Source of the DNA: Typha latifolia
Taxonomy: Eukaryota; Streptophyta; Magnoliopsida; Poales; Typhaceae
Assembly: GCA_019914945.1 (NCBI GenBank)
Contig: CM034100.1
Coordinates: 1,563,209 to 1,627,208 of the forward strand
Length of the DNA stretch: 64,000 nucleotides
Direction of reading: 5' to 3'
Position numbers and translations under genes: made by a program. How positions within the stretch are numbered: the stretch's first letter is position 1; every line of letters starts with the position of its first letter. The notes under the pieces were generated by a model that made no database searches, had not been told where the DNA came from, and saw only the letters and a list, made by a program, of their open reading frames with translations. Of the stretch, positions 10,871-25,527 are shown in pieces.

Positions 10871-13851
10871 TCCGACATCCATAATCCTGGAGGATGAAAA
10901 CCCTTTTTATCACTCTTGCAAAATTAGTCTCTAAACATATCCAACTTAGAGAGAGACAAGATAAAAATAAATAAATGCACGTATATATCATCAAACAAGT
11001 GCCGATTGACACAGCGTGATGACTCGATCACCACCTCTCCTCTTCACATGGCATCGATGGAGACTCCTGTGAAACCAAATATAGCTCCACACTATCTCAA
11101 GTCTTTTGCAGTTCTAGGAAAGAGATATTGACGAATGATGAACAAGTGGAGTGGCAATGTAATGTGGAGATGCACCCCAATTGACCTGACCTGACCTGTA
11201 CCTGTCCTGAGCAAACCACTTGAGCCACAGAATCCCCAGACTAATTACTACACCAGACCACACGTGAGCTGAATAAATATTTGTTATATAGTTAGTATAT
11301 CTTTTATACAAAAAAAAATATATATATATATATCAATCATTTGGATGCATTATTCCAGAGCATGCACCTACTTCCATCTTTTGGCTATTCGTGACGTTTA
11401 TTGCACATAGAAATATGCCCTAGTAGGGCGTGGCTCATTTTAGCCCAGAGAGCCACAGAGGCCAATATCTGAGTGCTTTAAAAGTACCATTAAAATGTGG
11501 GGACGATGATCCCCACTCTTAGCGTTACTTTTCCATTATATTATTTCAAGGTTTCCAATACCCCCCCTCCCCCTCCACCATCCTATATATATATATGATA
11601 TATCCGATTAAGCATCTCGTGATCAACATGTTGATTTCTCTCCATTCAAATGCTCAGGATTAGCTACAAATTATACATCTTAATATTTATATTAATTAAA
11701 CAAAGTAGTAATCAGACATATTAACATATGACGGCACACCACATCAGCATGGCTACTTAAAAAAAATGTAAGAGAAATTTTTTTTAAAAAAAAAGAAAAA
11801 CTTTTATAGTCATTGTTGAATTTTTTTTTGTCACTACAGGAGCCCAACTTACGTAGTGCGGTTGGTGCTGGTGGGCACTCAGCAGAGAGGGCCAATCTCA
11901 GCCGCACGTTGAACATAACAAAGTAAACACCATGAGGAGATGGGTCAATCCGAGTCGTTGACTTTCCTATATAGAACGAAAACAAGATAACTTTTCGATC
12001 CACCTTTATATTGCCGTGATATCTTATCCTCCAAAGTAAAGGGAGAAGAAAGTTAGGCCCCTTAACCATCACACATAGTCATTTCAATTTATCCTTCTCG
12101 TAATCAAACCCACACATACATTTCAATCTTAACTAGGTATCCGTATACATATACATAGTGTGTGTGTGTGTGTGACTACTTTGTTAATAAATATATTGGC
12201 AAATGGAACAGAAGGTTTGATGAGTTAGTGATCAAAGCATCAACCTCTTTTTCTCCACTTAGCTTTGTGATCTTTTTTATTTCGAATCCCACGTGATGGG
12301 ATATCGATCATGAACATGAAACAAGTACTCCTCCGTTTTCTTTTAGTCCATATTTTGATCGTTGATTTATTAGTTAAGAAGGTAGCTTAGAGGTTTTCGT
12401 TATCAGTGGGATCGCTTTATAGAAGAAAAATAATAGGATCTTAGGAGATTCCATCTGGATAACGTTCAATATATATTAATTATATTTATCACAATAATAG
12501 GATCTTACGAATCCATTTTGGTCAATAAATAATAAATACGACAAGGTAGAATAATATCGATTATCTAATGATCTCTGCCGTCTTCGTATCAACCTCACAC
12601 TTCTCCATCACCGCATGATTGATATGATGTTCAACCAGTAACAAAAAAACAAGTAAATACTAATGGCGATATGTCAAAATAAATATTTATTATTATTAAA
12701 TCTTTGTTGTAATGACTATTATTTTTATCTAATCTTAAGTCTAATAATATTTTCCCTGGCAAACTCAATCTTTCTCTTTTCAATTCACGCTCAAGCTCGG
12801 ACTTGATCTGACTCAACTTGAACTCATCTCTTAATATATTTGAAATTAATTTTAAAACTAAGCTTAAGCAAGTATAGCCGACTCAGGCTCAAAATTATTT
12901 ACATCACTGATTATTACTTTGCATCACCTTAAAAAGAAATTATATCCTTGACAATGACTTATTTCCATTATCGTAACCAATGCACATTAAAAATAGGTTT
13001 ATGTATCTATATATATATATATTAATTATATATTGATTGATAAGTACGAACAAAAGAGTCTACGTAGTCAGTCCAACCGTCACTAAAGTTAGTGATATTT
13101 ATATATATACATATACGCTTTTGTTCTTAAATTACATAGTTTTCCTAAGTTATGGATAAAATAAAGGGAGATATATTAAAAACACTCAAAATTTATTTTA
13201 ATTATTATTTATCATTCGATTCTAATATTTGCTTTTTAATTTTTAAAACTATTATACACTAATAACAACTAACACAATTTACCTAAAATACCATTCAATT
13301 TACTTTAAAATACACTTTTTTATTTATTGTTTTCTTAATCTAAAAAACTTAGTTATGGTATTAATATTATTTACATCTATATTTATTTTAACTCATCTAT
13401 ATAGTAAATTTATTATTAAACAATTATTCACGAGATATTTTTGAGACATTTTAAGCAGAATACATATATCCAAATAATAAATATTCATATGGAATGATAA
13501 TTAATGCAATGCACGGTGCTTTTGATATATATTTTTTCCTTACGAAAGAGTGTTAATAATCATAAATGCAAATGCACGGTGTTAGTGACATATATATTTT
13601 TTAAAAATAAAGTAATTAAATTGAATCTAGCATATACATATCAAATTAATGTATAGCTGCCTAGCTGGGTCTGCAGCTTATTTAAGTGATAGATTCCAAA
13701 CGATAGTGGTAGGTAGCATTCATCTCCTTAGTCCTATTTTCTCATCAACAAGCTATAGAAATCGATTCCCACTTATTCCTCATCTAAAAAGCATCTCCTC
13801 TTTCAATTCTACATCTATGAGTCCCTAATCCGAGTATCTCATCCTCCTCCC
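10871..13851. other. Intergenic AT-rich spacer
   Basis: No gene recognised. It contains a TG microsatellite (about 12158-12174) and a degenerate fragment at about 12780-12906 with the CTCAAGCTCGG-type subterminal sequence of the hAT elements, ending ATTTACATCACTGA. It also contains long AT-rich stretches, and before 13852 the promoter and leader of the NPF transporter. Confidence 0.55.
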
Positions 13852-15146
13852 ATGGATAACAAGAGCTATACCAAAGATGGCTCGGTTGATCTTCAAGGAC
13901 GCCCAGTTGTTGCCTCTAAAACAGGGAGATGGAAAGCTTGTGCCTTCTTAGTAGGTCAGTTTAATATAGTAACAATTACCTATAGAGATATATATATATA
14001 TATGCTTGTTAGTAGATATTTTGCCAAAGGATATAAGATATATATATATATATATAAAGTTGAATTTCTTTTGTAGGGTATGAAGCTTTTGAGAGGATGG
14101 CTTTCTATGGCGTGGCCTCGAATCTAGTGGTTTACTTGACGACTAGATTGCACGAGGAAACGGTATCGTCGGTGAGGAATGTCAACAATTGGTCGGGCTC
14201 CGTTTGGATGACGCCAATCCTCGGGGCATACGTCGCTGATACTTATTTGGGCCGATTTTGGACCTTCACCATTTCATCTCTCATCTACGTCTTGGTAAAT
14301 TAATTCATCTTCTGATAGCATGCGATAAGAAGATTAAGAATAGTACGTAAATTAATGAGAGGAGTAAACAGGGGATGATCCTGTTGACGGTAGCTGTATC
14401 GGTGAAGTCGTTGAGGCCAAGTAGCAGCAGCAAGGCGACGGCATGGCAGATCTCCTTCTTCTACGGGGCGCTGTACGTGATGGCGGTTGGTGCGGGTGGG
14501 ACCAAACCAAACATATCGACATTTGGTGCGGACCAGTTCGATGATTTCGACCCCCACGAGCGAAAGCTAAAGACCTCCTTCTTCAACTGGTGGATGTTTA
14601 GCTCCTTCTCTGGGGCTCTCGTCGCCACTCTCGCCCTTGTTTACATCCAGGAGAATCTCGGCTGGGGCCTGGGCTACGCCATACCAACTGCTGGCCTTTT
14701 GTTCTCCCTCCTCATCTTCTACGTCGGCACGCCCAGGTACCGCCATAAGGTTCGGAAGACCAACAGCCCCGCCAAGGAGATGGCCAGGGTTCTCCTCGCC
14801 GCCTTCAACAATCGACGTCGTAACCTCCCCGCTGACCTCTACGAGCTCTCCCCGGAGAATTATTCTGTGACCGGGAAGCGGCGAGTGCATCATACTTTGG
14901 CTTTCAGGTACGTACGTACGTATGTGTGCCTAGCTATATATATAGCTGAAATTTTATTCTATGATTTATTTATAACAAATTAAATTAACCAAGTCAACCT
15001 TCTCGTTGGTAGGACTTTGCCTGCTTTCAGAATTAATGATTGCGTATCCATAAAGTAGTGTAGGATACTGTAGCTTAGTGGAATCTTTCTTTGACGCAAA
15101 ACCCAGATGCCCATAACACTGAGATTCTATCGAGATGAGTAGAAGT

Positions 15147-15182
<36 letters not shown>

Positions 15183-16160
15183 GACAGGCCCAAGATAATC
15201 TAGGAACTCTAATGCATACATATGGATCATTGACTAATAGTTGTATCGTTATAATTTAAGAGTGAAAATTTGAAATATGAAGACGTGAGTACTGGATGCA
15301 GTTTCCTGGATAAGGCAGCTATAAAGGAGGGCACGAACCCCTGCACCGTGACCCAGGTGGAAGAGACGAAGCTAGTGCTGGGCATGAGTCTAATCTGGGT
15401 GGCCACACTGGTCCCTAGCACCATTGGTGCTCAGGTGAACACTCTCTTCGTGAAGCAAGGCACCACCCTTGATCGAACCCTAGCCCATGGCTTCCAAATC
15501 CCTGCGGCCTCCCTCGGCAGCTTCATCACCATCTCCATGCTCCTCGCCGTCCCACTCTACGACCGTTACTTCGTCCCCTTCATGCAGCGCCGCACCGGCA
15601 ACCCCAGAGGCATCACTCTCCTCCAACGTCTCGGCGTCGGCTTCGCCTTCCATATATTAGTCACAATGGTTGCCTCACTAGTAGAGCTTAAAAGGATGCA
15701 TGTCATCAAGGACTTCAACGTCGGCAAGCCTACCGATATCGTGCCAATGAGTATCTTCTGGTTAATGCCACAGTACGTACTGCTAGGTATCGGCGATGTG
15801 TTTAATGCCATCGGATTGCTCGAGTTCTTCTACGATCAGTCTCCCGAGGGCATGCAGAGCTTAGGGACTACGTTTTTTACTAGTGGGATCGGTGTAGGTA
15901 ACTTTCTCAATAGTCTACTAGTGACCCTGGTTGATACGTTGACCAGGAGGGGAGGAGGGAAGAGTTGGATAGGGAACAACTTGAATGACTCGCATTTGGA
16001 CTACTACTATGGATTCCTGATGGCTATCTCAGCAATCAATCTGGCAATCTTTATATGGATTTCAAGCAGGTATAATTATAAGAAGGAGTCGTTGGAAGTG
16101 GTAGAAGGGAAGGTATGTGTTCAGATGGAAGCTAAGGTAGTGGATGCTCCCCAAGTATGA
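13852..16160 (+). CDS. NPF5.1: NRT1/PTR family transporter, NPF5.1-like
   Basis: Four exons join in frame: 13852-13954, 14077-14294, 14372-14907 and 15302-16160, giving 571 residues, near the usual 570-600 for the family. NPF proteins are 12-helix, proton-coupled plasma-membrane or tonoplast transporters of nitrate, peptides or other small molecules. The proton-coupling motif ExxER appears as YEAFERMAFYG in the first helix. Other hallmarks are GAYVADTYLGRFWT, GTKPNISTFGADQFDD and the FLDKAAI loop after helix 6. The N-terminus (YTKDGSVDLQGRPV) closely resembles the NPF5 clade. Synteny with LBD15 and WEB genes points to the At2g40460 (NPF5.1) lineage. At the exon 3/4 junction the codon is AG|T (Ser) before FLDKAAI, where relatives usually have Arg. 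The substrate cannot be told from the sequence. Confidence 0.9.
15146..15182. repeat. TA/TG compound microsatellite in NPF intron 3
   Basis: A run of TA units passes directly into TG units within the third intron of the NPF gene. Confidence 0.9.
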
Positions 16161-17317
16161 CTCTATATTGAACTTTAATCGTGGTAAGATTTATGGGGTC
16201 ATTGCCTTCCTGAATGTTATTTAACCTCCTCTCTTGTACTATGGGAGTGGTATATATGGTTAACTTTATCCCACATTAAATAGATCGAGAATAAGGCATA
16301 TATACTATATATGAAAGGTTGGGATTTGTTGGTGAATATTAAAGCTATAATTATTAATTTAAGCTAAGGTAATTCCAATTTATATACCAAATAATTATCA
16401 AGTCTGTTGATTTGAAAAGTAGTCTTTTTTTCTTATTGTCGCATCCAAATATCTCTTAAATCTGAGAAATAATTAAGACTAATTAGGAGAAGCCGACAAG
16501 GAAATCTTCGTTTTTGTGGACTTGCGTGACCATGCTCAATTATTGGATTACAAGATCTTAGCTTTCAGAGTATTAAACTGATATCGAATAATAACTGCAT
16601 CTTGTTGACCAGAAGAACGTCTGCTTCGCATGAAAGCAACATATAAACTTAGAGATCAAGGCAAGTGGTTAGAATTTGGATGGTCTTGGTACAAATTTTC
16701 AAACTACTTTTGATATCTATGGCCCACCAATTCTTACAACTTCTCCGTGGAAGACAGCTAAGATTGACAGGTAGAATCGATATAATCATACAATTTGGAT
16801 CTCTGTTTTCTACTTTCCACCTACTCTGGTCTACATTTGCAAAAAGACATATGAACCAGGGCCATAGATTGTTACAAAGTGGCATTATTTTACATTTATC
16901 TTTGTCCAAGTCGAACACTATGGAAGAGTTTTACTACACAACAGCAGACACTTCAGTAGAAAGTTCTACTCCGTTACCATCTTAGTAAGATTAGTATTTG
17001 TGTGTAATATTCCAATTCGTGTACCTTTCAAATGCACAAACGTACATACATATATGTAAATTTATGAGCTCCAGCTCTAAAACAGAGAGCTACAGTCTAC
17101 CTCCAAGAGCAAAAGAAGCCGACTTTTTTTGACTAAATGTTACTAAACGCGCTTCAACTACTACACTTTTCAATGTGAACGGTCCTTTTTTTTCCTTTGA
17201 TTCTAATATAGCAGCCATAAATTTCATGAATTAGGTTCAAATCGAATCAAAATCCTATATATATATGTATATATATTCTCCTACTATAGGGTAACTTATA
17301 TTCTCAAGTTATTCGCA
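16161..17317. other. Spacer between NPF and peroxidase genes
   Basis: No gene recognised; one 106-codon open frame at 16665-16985 has no family features. A TATA-rich stretch at 17256-17276, about 45-60 bases before the peroxidase start codon, is the likely core promoter of that gene. Confidence 0.5.
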
Positions 17318-18658
<1,341 letters not shown>

Positions 18659-19636
18659 GTTTAATACGATTACCAACAACTATTAGCTCTTCTACTTCTT
18701 CTATGCTGTTGTTTTTGTCGTTATGAGTGAAGCTGTGTGGTGTATTACCGATATTTATTTGTGCGAATAAATTTGCATGTTATATTGTCATCGGAAGTAA
18801 TCATTTTTATTTTTTATTATCATAACGAGAAATTTATTTTAGGAATAATTTTTCATATATTTACTTATATTTTAAAATAAAAATATAATAATTATTTTTG
18901 ATGTGATATAAATTAAAATAAAAAATAAAAATACTCCAAGAGTGGGTATTTTAAAATAGAGTCCAGAGAAGAATTATGTGGGTCTAAATTAAACTTCGAA
19001 GGGGACCAATTTTGTGTGAAGATTGGGCTCAGAAGTGTTGGGCTAAATGGAAATTAGTTTTCTTCCATAGAAGCCCAACCTCTGGCAGTATAGTTATAGA
19101 AGTGAAAACAAAATCTAATATTAATTGTAAGGTTCTTATTGTTATTTTTACTTTCTTAACTCAACGCTTGGCTTTGAATTTAGACAAACAGATGATGAGA
19201 TTCCGAGCAATTACCAAATACCATCACAACACATCCGTGTTAGCCACTTAAACGTAAGTAATAAATATAATTGCAAATAAATTGAGGTTTGGAATTGAAC
19301 ATCGAAAGTCAATTTTTTCTAATACCGGAAGGCACGCAAGTCTACAAATCAATCATACAAGTGTTCTTCTTAAGGGAATTTTTCAATTTATAATATAAGA
19401 ATTTAGTATACATTGGATATGTAGATTGTATAAACTTTATTATAATAAATATATATATATATATATATACACTTAATTTTATATACTAAAATTTAAAATC
19501 CAAATATAATTAATTGCAAAAGCCACCTTTTTCGTGATCCATGGGATTGGATTACTGGATCAAAATCAAATCAAAATCGATCTTATTAAAATATCAACTT
19601 AAAAAGAGAAATGTTATTAAGTGCAAATGATATATT
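18659..19636. other. AT-rich spacer between peroxidase and LBD genes (convergent)
   Basis: No gene recognised. It contains the 3' flanks of two convergent genes and a TA run at about 19446-19469. Confidence 0.55.
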
Positions 19637-20326
19637 TCAACCAAAATATGGAACATTTTCATTAGTGATGGAGCTATAGTCGGTGGAGGTCGAGGCGGCG
19701 GTGTACATGGAAGAAGACGAGGAAGCAGGAGCGGCGGGAGGAGGAGGCCTAGTGGTGACGGGCGGCGGCGCAGCCACCGATACCTCTCCGGTGGAGGCGA
19801 GCAGCGGCGTAGCATGCGTCGTAGGGTGGACGGTTGCGGTGGTCGGGCTATGGCTATGGCTATACTTGTACTTCAAAATCTCGGTCCTGACCGCCATAAG
19901 CTCCGTCTCCAAGGCCTGCACTTGCTGCTGCAATGCCAAGATGGCTCCCATGCATCCATAGACAGGATCCCTCATCCTCACATTTGCTTCGTAGACGAGA
20001 CTATTCGCCGCATCGGCTCGCTGGGCCTCTGGGACCTCCTAAACGCGCGTACAAATTGTATATGGATATATGAATATATATATGTAATGTATGCATGGTA
20101 TGGAGAATTGGTTGAGAGGAGATGAAATCATCACCATTAACATCTTTGAGACGTTGCTCGCGCCGAAGACTTTGTGGACGGAGGCGAACTTTTGAGGCTC
20201 ATGAGGGGAGAAATAAGGGGAGAAAGGGCATTCCTGAGCGCAGCGCCGCCGTAGGAGCTTACAGGCGGCGCAAGGAGTGATGGTATTCAAAGCCCCCACC
20301 GGGCCTACCAATTGCCGTCGCGCCAT
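19637..20326 (-). CDS. LBD15: LOB-domain transcription factor, LBD15-like
   Basis: Two exons on the minus strand, 20326-20135 and 20038-19637, join in phase 0 to give 197 residues. The LOB domain spans residues about 14-115. The zinc-binding C-x2-C-x6-C-x3-C block is CAACKLLRRRCAQEC, followed by the GAS block (FASVHKVFGASNVSKML). The leucine-zipper-like coiled coil comes last (YGCMGAILALQQQVQALETE). The full zipper makes it class I. Such proteins are plant-specific nuclear factors controlling organ boundaries and vascular or cambial development. The flanking motif GALNTITPCAACK and VPEAQRADAANSLVYEANVR match the LBD15 group best from memory. The C-terminal 70 residues are a low-complexity Thr/Pro/Ser tail. 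The single intron lies at the usual position after KML-M. It sits between NPF5.1-like and ASG8-like genes, matching the At2g40460-40475 order. Confidence 0.92.
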
Positions 20327-20747
20327 TCGATCAGGAACATCGGCGTGCGTCTCTCTTGCCTATCTCGTCATGCCTCTCCCTCTTCTCTGTGCACAAAGAA
20401 ATTACTCATTCAGAGATATGGTGTTGGTGAATATTTTGAACTAGCAAGAAAAGCATTAGATGAGGTGATTGCTAACAAGAAGGAATTAGATGTGTAAACA
20501 TAGATAGACTCTACAATATTTAGTTATTAAATGTTGGTGTTTTTGTAGTTTCTAAAGATCTATAACCTTTTGTTGGCTTCTTACCTTGCTCTGGACATTC
20601 AGACATGCTCCCTGGAAAAAGAAGAGATTATCGGAAAAAAAAGTGCTTAAAAAATAAGGGGTTTTGGAGACAGTAGGGTTCAGATTACACCGTGAACGAA
20701 CTCAAACCTAGAAGGAAGGGGATATGAATTCTCTGTAGAAGATAAAA

Positions 20748-20787
<40 letters not shown>

Positions 20788-23700
20788 TGTTGTGCCGAGA
20801 ATGGGAAGCTCGTTGCAGATGCTTGCTCGCGTGGAAGCCCTTTAGGTGTTGACTTTTGTAAGAGATCAAAGCAATAGTTTGACTCGTCAAAATCTCAGAT
20901 ATGAAGTCCTCAAATGTGGCGTTGGATCCACCCTTGTGTAGCTGTCTCCATTTTCTGAATAAACTCTTTCAAAAGTCCAAAAGAAGTTAACTCTTCATTG
21001 TCAAAAGACTAATAACTTCTTCAAATAATACTTAGCGAATACTACATCCACTAACATTATAATTAGGTAAAACAAAATATGCTAATTGGATTTCTTTCTA
21101 GAATACCAACCGATCAGTATCAATTAATATACTCATCAAAAACACTAGAACACATCCAAGTGCTCCATTATGGACATTAAATTTTTCAGCCCTAATTAGC
21201 TAATTGAATTCTTCTTCATCTTCTTCTTCTTGTTGTTCTTCTTCTTCTTCTTTAGTGAGACAAGCAATGAACTATATATGGCTCTGAATTGGAGACATTG
21301 GTGTTCAAAACCATTAAAACCACTCCATCTCTATTTAAAAATGTCTCGCCCAAAATAGGGCACATTTATACATACACTAATAAGTTCTCCAGAATTTTCT
21401 TTCCTCCTTTCTCTCATTCAAAGGTGGTTGAGAAATAAAAAAATAAAAAAATAATGCTTGTTAATTTGGAGAAGGTGATGGTTTGCTTTGAATAAAACCA
21501 ATTAATAAGTACACAAACGCGTACCTTGTAAGTAAATGGCACGTCTATTCTTGTTTGACCCGTATTTGGTGCCTACGAAGCCGTTACCTTGCCTTCCTCG
21601 CCACTTTAAACTTCGAAGCTCACCTCGTTTCCTGCACCTAGACCGAAACCATGGCGTTATTTGGGTTCGGATCGGATTCCTAAAGATCCAAACCCTTTAC
21701 CAATAGCTATCGGGTAGTAAATGTACTTCCAAGTTCCAACCCAATATATTGATAGCACGTACGAGCAATGAGGTCCAAATCTAGCCCTAGCCAATCCAAA
21801 TGGATCCGATCGATTTCAAACCTCACATGATATGATCTAATCGAGAGTTTAGATAGTTCTTTTGGGCTTCGGCTCAATTAAGGTCCATATAGCCCTTTCG
21901 TCTTTTGAGTTTGCTAATCTCTACTAGCTCTAATTATCATTGGTTTGCACCTTCATTGGACCCACCAACTGAATTAATAATGTCTAACCTGCATCTAATT
22001 TATTATCATGTCATCTGGAAATAAACATATCACGTTACTTGACGTTAACGCAAACCACCTTTAAAAGATTAATGTACACGAGCATTTGTTTGTTTGGACA
22101 TATATAATTGCTTACCTGCTAAAGAAAAGAAAAGGAAGAAGAAAAGGTTATTATTGTATAACTAACGATAATAAGAGATCAAAAGACAGAGAGAAAACAA
22201 AATATAATAATACCTTAAAGATGCTTCTTTGATATAAGCCTTTGAGAGATTCCTCTTGTGGGCCAATACATAAAAGTGAAGGATAATTCTCCAAAAAGTT
22301 GAAATAATCAACTTGTTTACTACAAAAGGATAAACTAAGCCATAGTTGTTTACTACAAAAGGATTAATCAACTTGTCCCATCCACTAAAAAGTTTATCCT
22401 TTTGATTGAGCCACAAATGAATATCATATAAATTACGTAGCGTACGTTTAGTTGAAATAACTTCTTCTTCTTCTTCTTCTTTTTTATTATTGTCTACATC
22501 GTTAACAAGTGGAAGTATACATCATCAACTGTACGAATCCTATGAAATTATATCACATCTATATTGGTGCTTTGTTCAAGCAAGTCCTTGTTTTTATTTG
22601 TGTGTGTGGCCAACCAAGTCTTAGTTAGTTAGAGTTTGATGTGGGCTTAGTACCTGACTAATCTGAGTACTCTAATATCCAATATTGTATCCTCTTCTAA
22701 ATTGTAATGCCACATATTAATTAAATTAGGCTCGGATTGTATCCAAATTAGAGTATAACTCGAGCGTTTGTAGAGGCACTAGCTAGACAAAAAAATTTAA
22801 ATAGAGCCCTTCCTAAAATAAGTAATGCTAAATTGTAAAAGTTATAATACACATTAAATTTATCGATCTAGTTATATTCAAATTAATGTATATGCGTACC
22901 AAGAATACAAGATTTTTTTAATTTATTTATATTAAGAAATAAGGGGCCCACTTTGTAAGTAAGAGCTATGGAGCCATCGTGCACGTATTAATTGGTCAAC
23001 TTGTAGTCAGTGACCATTGTCGGTGATCGCTACTGTGTTACCGGAGAGGTAGGATCAAGAAATAGGGTTTAGGACTTGTGATTTACGGTCTTGATCATAT
23101 CCAGATAGGACATAAACATGCATAATTAATTTGCGACGTCGGCGAAGAGTAACGTCGGCGGGTGGTCGGCGAGTCGATGATGGACTATGAGGCCATGATT
23201 AAATGATCAGAAAGCAGGACAGAGTAGAGAAGAATAAATGGAAGGGTACCAATCCTACCGACTTCATTAGTATCTCACGATCCCATTTCTGGCACACGAG
23301 CTGGTGAGTTGGCCCACGCATCCAGGCTGCCAAAACTAATGCCTCATATCCGTTAGGCTGCTCGTATTAAATGACTCCGTTTTGAATCTTAATGTAAGTT
23401 TGGTAAGCAAAGCTAGTCTTACTTTATTAATCCTCAAAGTTGGGTACAGTGATTAAAGCATGTTGCATGGTTTTAAAACTAGCGTACTTCATGTAACATA
23501 TTGAGCCGAGCCGAGTCGAGTCTTCGAGCTCGAGCCGAACTCAAGCTGGGTCGCCGGGGTTGCAGAGAGTGAGAGAGAAGAGAGAGAGAGAGTGAGATGG
23601 TGGCCCGAGCTATAGTCTGAAGAGAGAAGAATAAGAGGGGGGGGGGGGAAGAAAGGGAGAGATGAAGAAGACCGTGGTGGGTCCCATTGGTACTCGTGTC

Positions 23701-24774
23701 GAATGTAAAGAAGGAGAGATGATTTGCATTTAAGATGGTGTGTCCCCCTTATCGACATTTGTCGGACATAGGAGAGGGTCGGTTTGATGGGTTTAACCTT
23801 CTATGGAGTTTGATGGAGGATTTTGAAATGAGAGAGATGATGAGTCTCTTACGGAGAAGCCAGGGGAAAAGTGAACCATTAGAACAATTTTTTTAATCTT
23901 TCATTCATTGACTCAAGTTTACAGTTTAACCCTTGAGAATTTGAAATGGGTATAGTTCACCACTATCACATTCCAACTTGTTCCCCTGTAGGGCTGACTG
24001 ACAAATTACCCACGATAAGAAATTGGAAGTATAGAGTGGCGACGATTGATGTACAAGTGGGGTAAGTGGAGTAGGTGGGAGAGGTACAAAACCTAATCTT
24101 TCTATGTTCCCTTTCTATTGTATTCTCATTCTAATTCTAATAAGTAAAACAACAAAACGAGTGACTTTATGCCCAATATATTTTAAACTTTTTTTTAAAA
24201 AAAATTAGGCAATAATTCTATTCCACTATTATGGTAGGAAATGATGAGTTCACACATCTTGCTTTCGAAAAGAGAAAAAAATAAAAAGAAAAAAAAATTC
24301 CTCGCAGCTTGGAACTCAAGTAAAGAATATTAATTAGTGACATGGATTAGGAGACCGGAACTGCAAGTTGTGGAACAAAGTGGCTCGAATCAGCAACAAT
24401 GGTATCTTGATCTTTGCACAAGCGTAGATATATATATAAACCTATCACTGCAACCCAACTTTGTGTTTGTAAATGTCTTCCTGATCGATCTCTCATTATA
24501 TCTTGATGCCTCGTGCGTCACCCTCACCACGTGTAAACTAATAATAGTATTAATGTGATTGATTCCACCGACCACGTAGTAATCAATCAAAATATTAATT
24601 ATCCAGTAGATAGATATCTCTGTACGCATCTTAATTTCTTGTCCTCATGATGCGGATAAATAAATCTAGGTAATTAACTTTAATTAGCGGACAATTTTCA
24701 GAAAGCAGTAAGAAAGAGAAAGAAACATATAGATAGTATGAGTGATCCTAATTAATACAAACTTAATTTAACCA

Positions 24775-24807
<33 letters not shown>

Positions 24808-24936
24808 CTTTAAGATAGACACAACTCCATTTCACAACATCTAGCTAGCTACGTACTGCATATAATAATCCTTTCTCCTTTGGTAGATGAGACAAACTAC
24901 CACTGAGATAGTAATATTACACTCCAAATTTTCTAA
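20327..24936. other. 4.6-kb spacer upstream of the LBD15-like gene
   Basis: No gene recognised on either strand. It holds a GA tract (20753-20785), a 12-base G run (23637-23648) and an ATT run (24776-24807). A short piece at about 23497-23556 is made of GAGCCGAGCCGAG/GAGCTCGAGCC motifs like the ends of the hAT elements. The long distance, plus the divergent position relative to the LBD start at 20326, suggests that it contains the LBD promoter. Confidence 0.5.
23497..23556. mobile_element. Fragment resembling hAT-element subterminal sequence
   Basis: About 60 bases of overlapping GAGCCGAG, TCGAGCTCGAGCCG and CTCAAGCTGGG motifs match the style of the subterminal regions of the two complete elements. 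No terminal TAGGGGTGTAAA and no target duplication can be seen, so this is at most a fragment. Confidence 0.4.
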
Positions 24937-25527
24937 TTAAGCAGCGGTAGTACCTTGACCAGATCCGTGACCAACAATTGACAACAACGCGTTCTTCATG
25001 TTCATCACCGGATAACATCCTGATCTCCGGTGCATCCCGAAGCACAACGTGGACGTCGGCGATCCGTCGTCGGACTCGTCGTCCTCCCCCCGCGACGAGA
25101 ACGACGATCTTGGGCTCGAAAACCGCCTGCGCCGGTGCAAGCTCGCCGATGCAAGGGGCGAGAAGGAAGAGGAAGAGGAGGACGCCGAGGGCGAAGACAG
25201 CGACGGCGGCGGAGATGGCGAAGTGGTCTTCCTTAGGATTAGCTTGTGGATGAGGTTGTACTTGGTGGATTTCTTGGAGATGTTCTTGGTCTTGGTTATG
25301 ATGTTGGAGTAGTAGGAAGGTGGAGGGGTTAAGGGTGGGATAGTGGTGTTAGAAGAGGGGTGCTTCGGAGTACCAGGTTGTGATTCCCATAGGAAGGGAA
25401 CTGACCCAGAGGCTACTCCGTAGTAGACTCTAAACGAAGGATTGGATGCTGAGCTCTCCTTGGAGAGCAGCCTCGAGTAGAACTTGTCTTCCTTCTTGAT
25501 TTGGAGGGACTTACTCTCTGACAGCAT
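24937..25527 (-). CDS. ASG8-like protein with SVPFLWESQPGTPK motif
   Basis: A single intronless frame of 196 residues. The recognisable block is FRVYYGVASGSVPFLWESQP, continuing GTPKHP, then IPPLTPPPSYYS. The motif VPFLWE.QPGTPK recurs in a set of plant proteins of unknown function, including the family around Arabidopsis ASG8 (At2g40475) and At3g56260. Beyond this the protein is basic and Ser/Pro-rich (residues about 80-155), with an acidic patch (EDDESDDG) and a C-terminal conserved segment (RRSGCYPVMNMKNALLSIV). No membrane segment or signal peptide is visible. No biochemical function is known to me. Its place between LBD15-like and WEB genes matches the Arabidopsis order, which supports the assignment. 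A GTA/GA microsatellite lies just upstream (25664-25705). Confidence 0.72.
   Translation of the reverse strand: MLSESKSLQIKKEDKFYSRLLSKESSASNPSFRVYYGVASGSVPFLWESQPGTPKHPSSNTTIPPLTPPPSYYSNIITKTKNISKKSTKYNLIHKLILRKTTSPSPPPSLSSPSASSSSSSFSPLASASLHRRRRFSSPRSSFSSRGEDDESDDGSPTSTLCFGMHRRSGCYPVMNMKNALLSIVGHGSGQGTTAA

Noticed and set aside
12780..12906. Possible half hAT-type element
   Set aside because: Words resemble the subterminal motif and the end ATTTACATCACTGA is like the terminus, but no second end or target duplication is visible; mentioned only in the spacer entry.
16665..16985. 106-codon plus-strand frame
   Set aside because: No domain, no codon bias, no splice context; probably chance.
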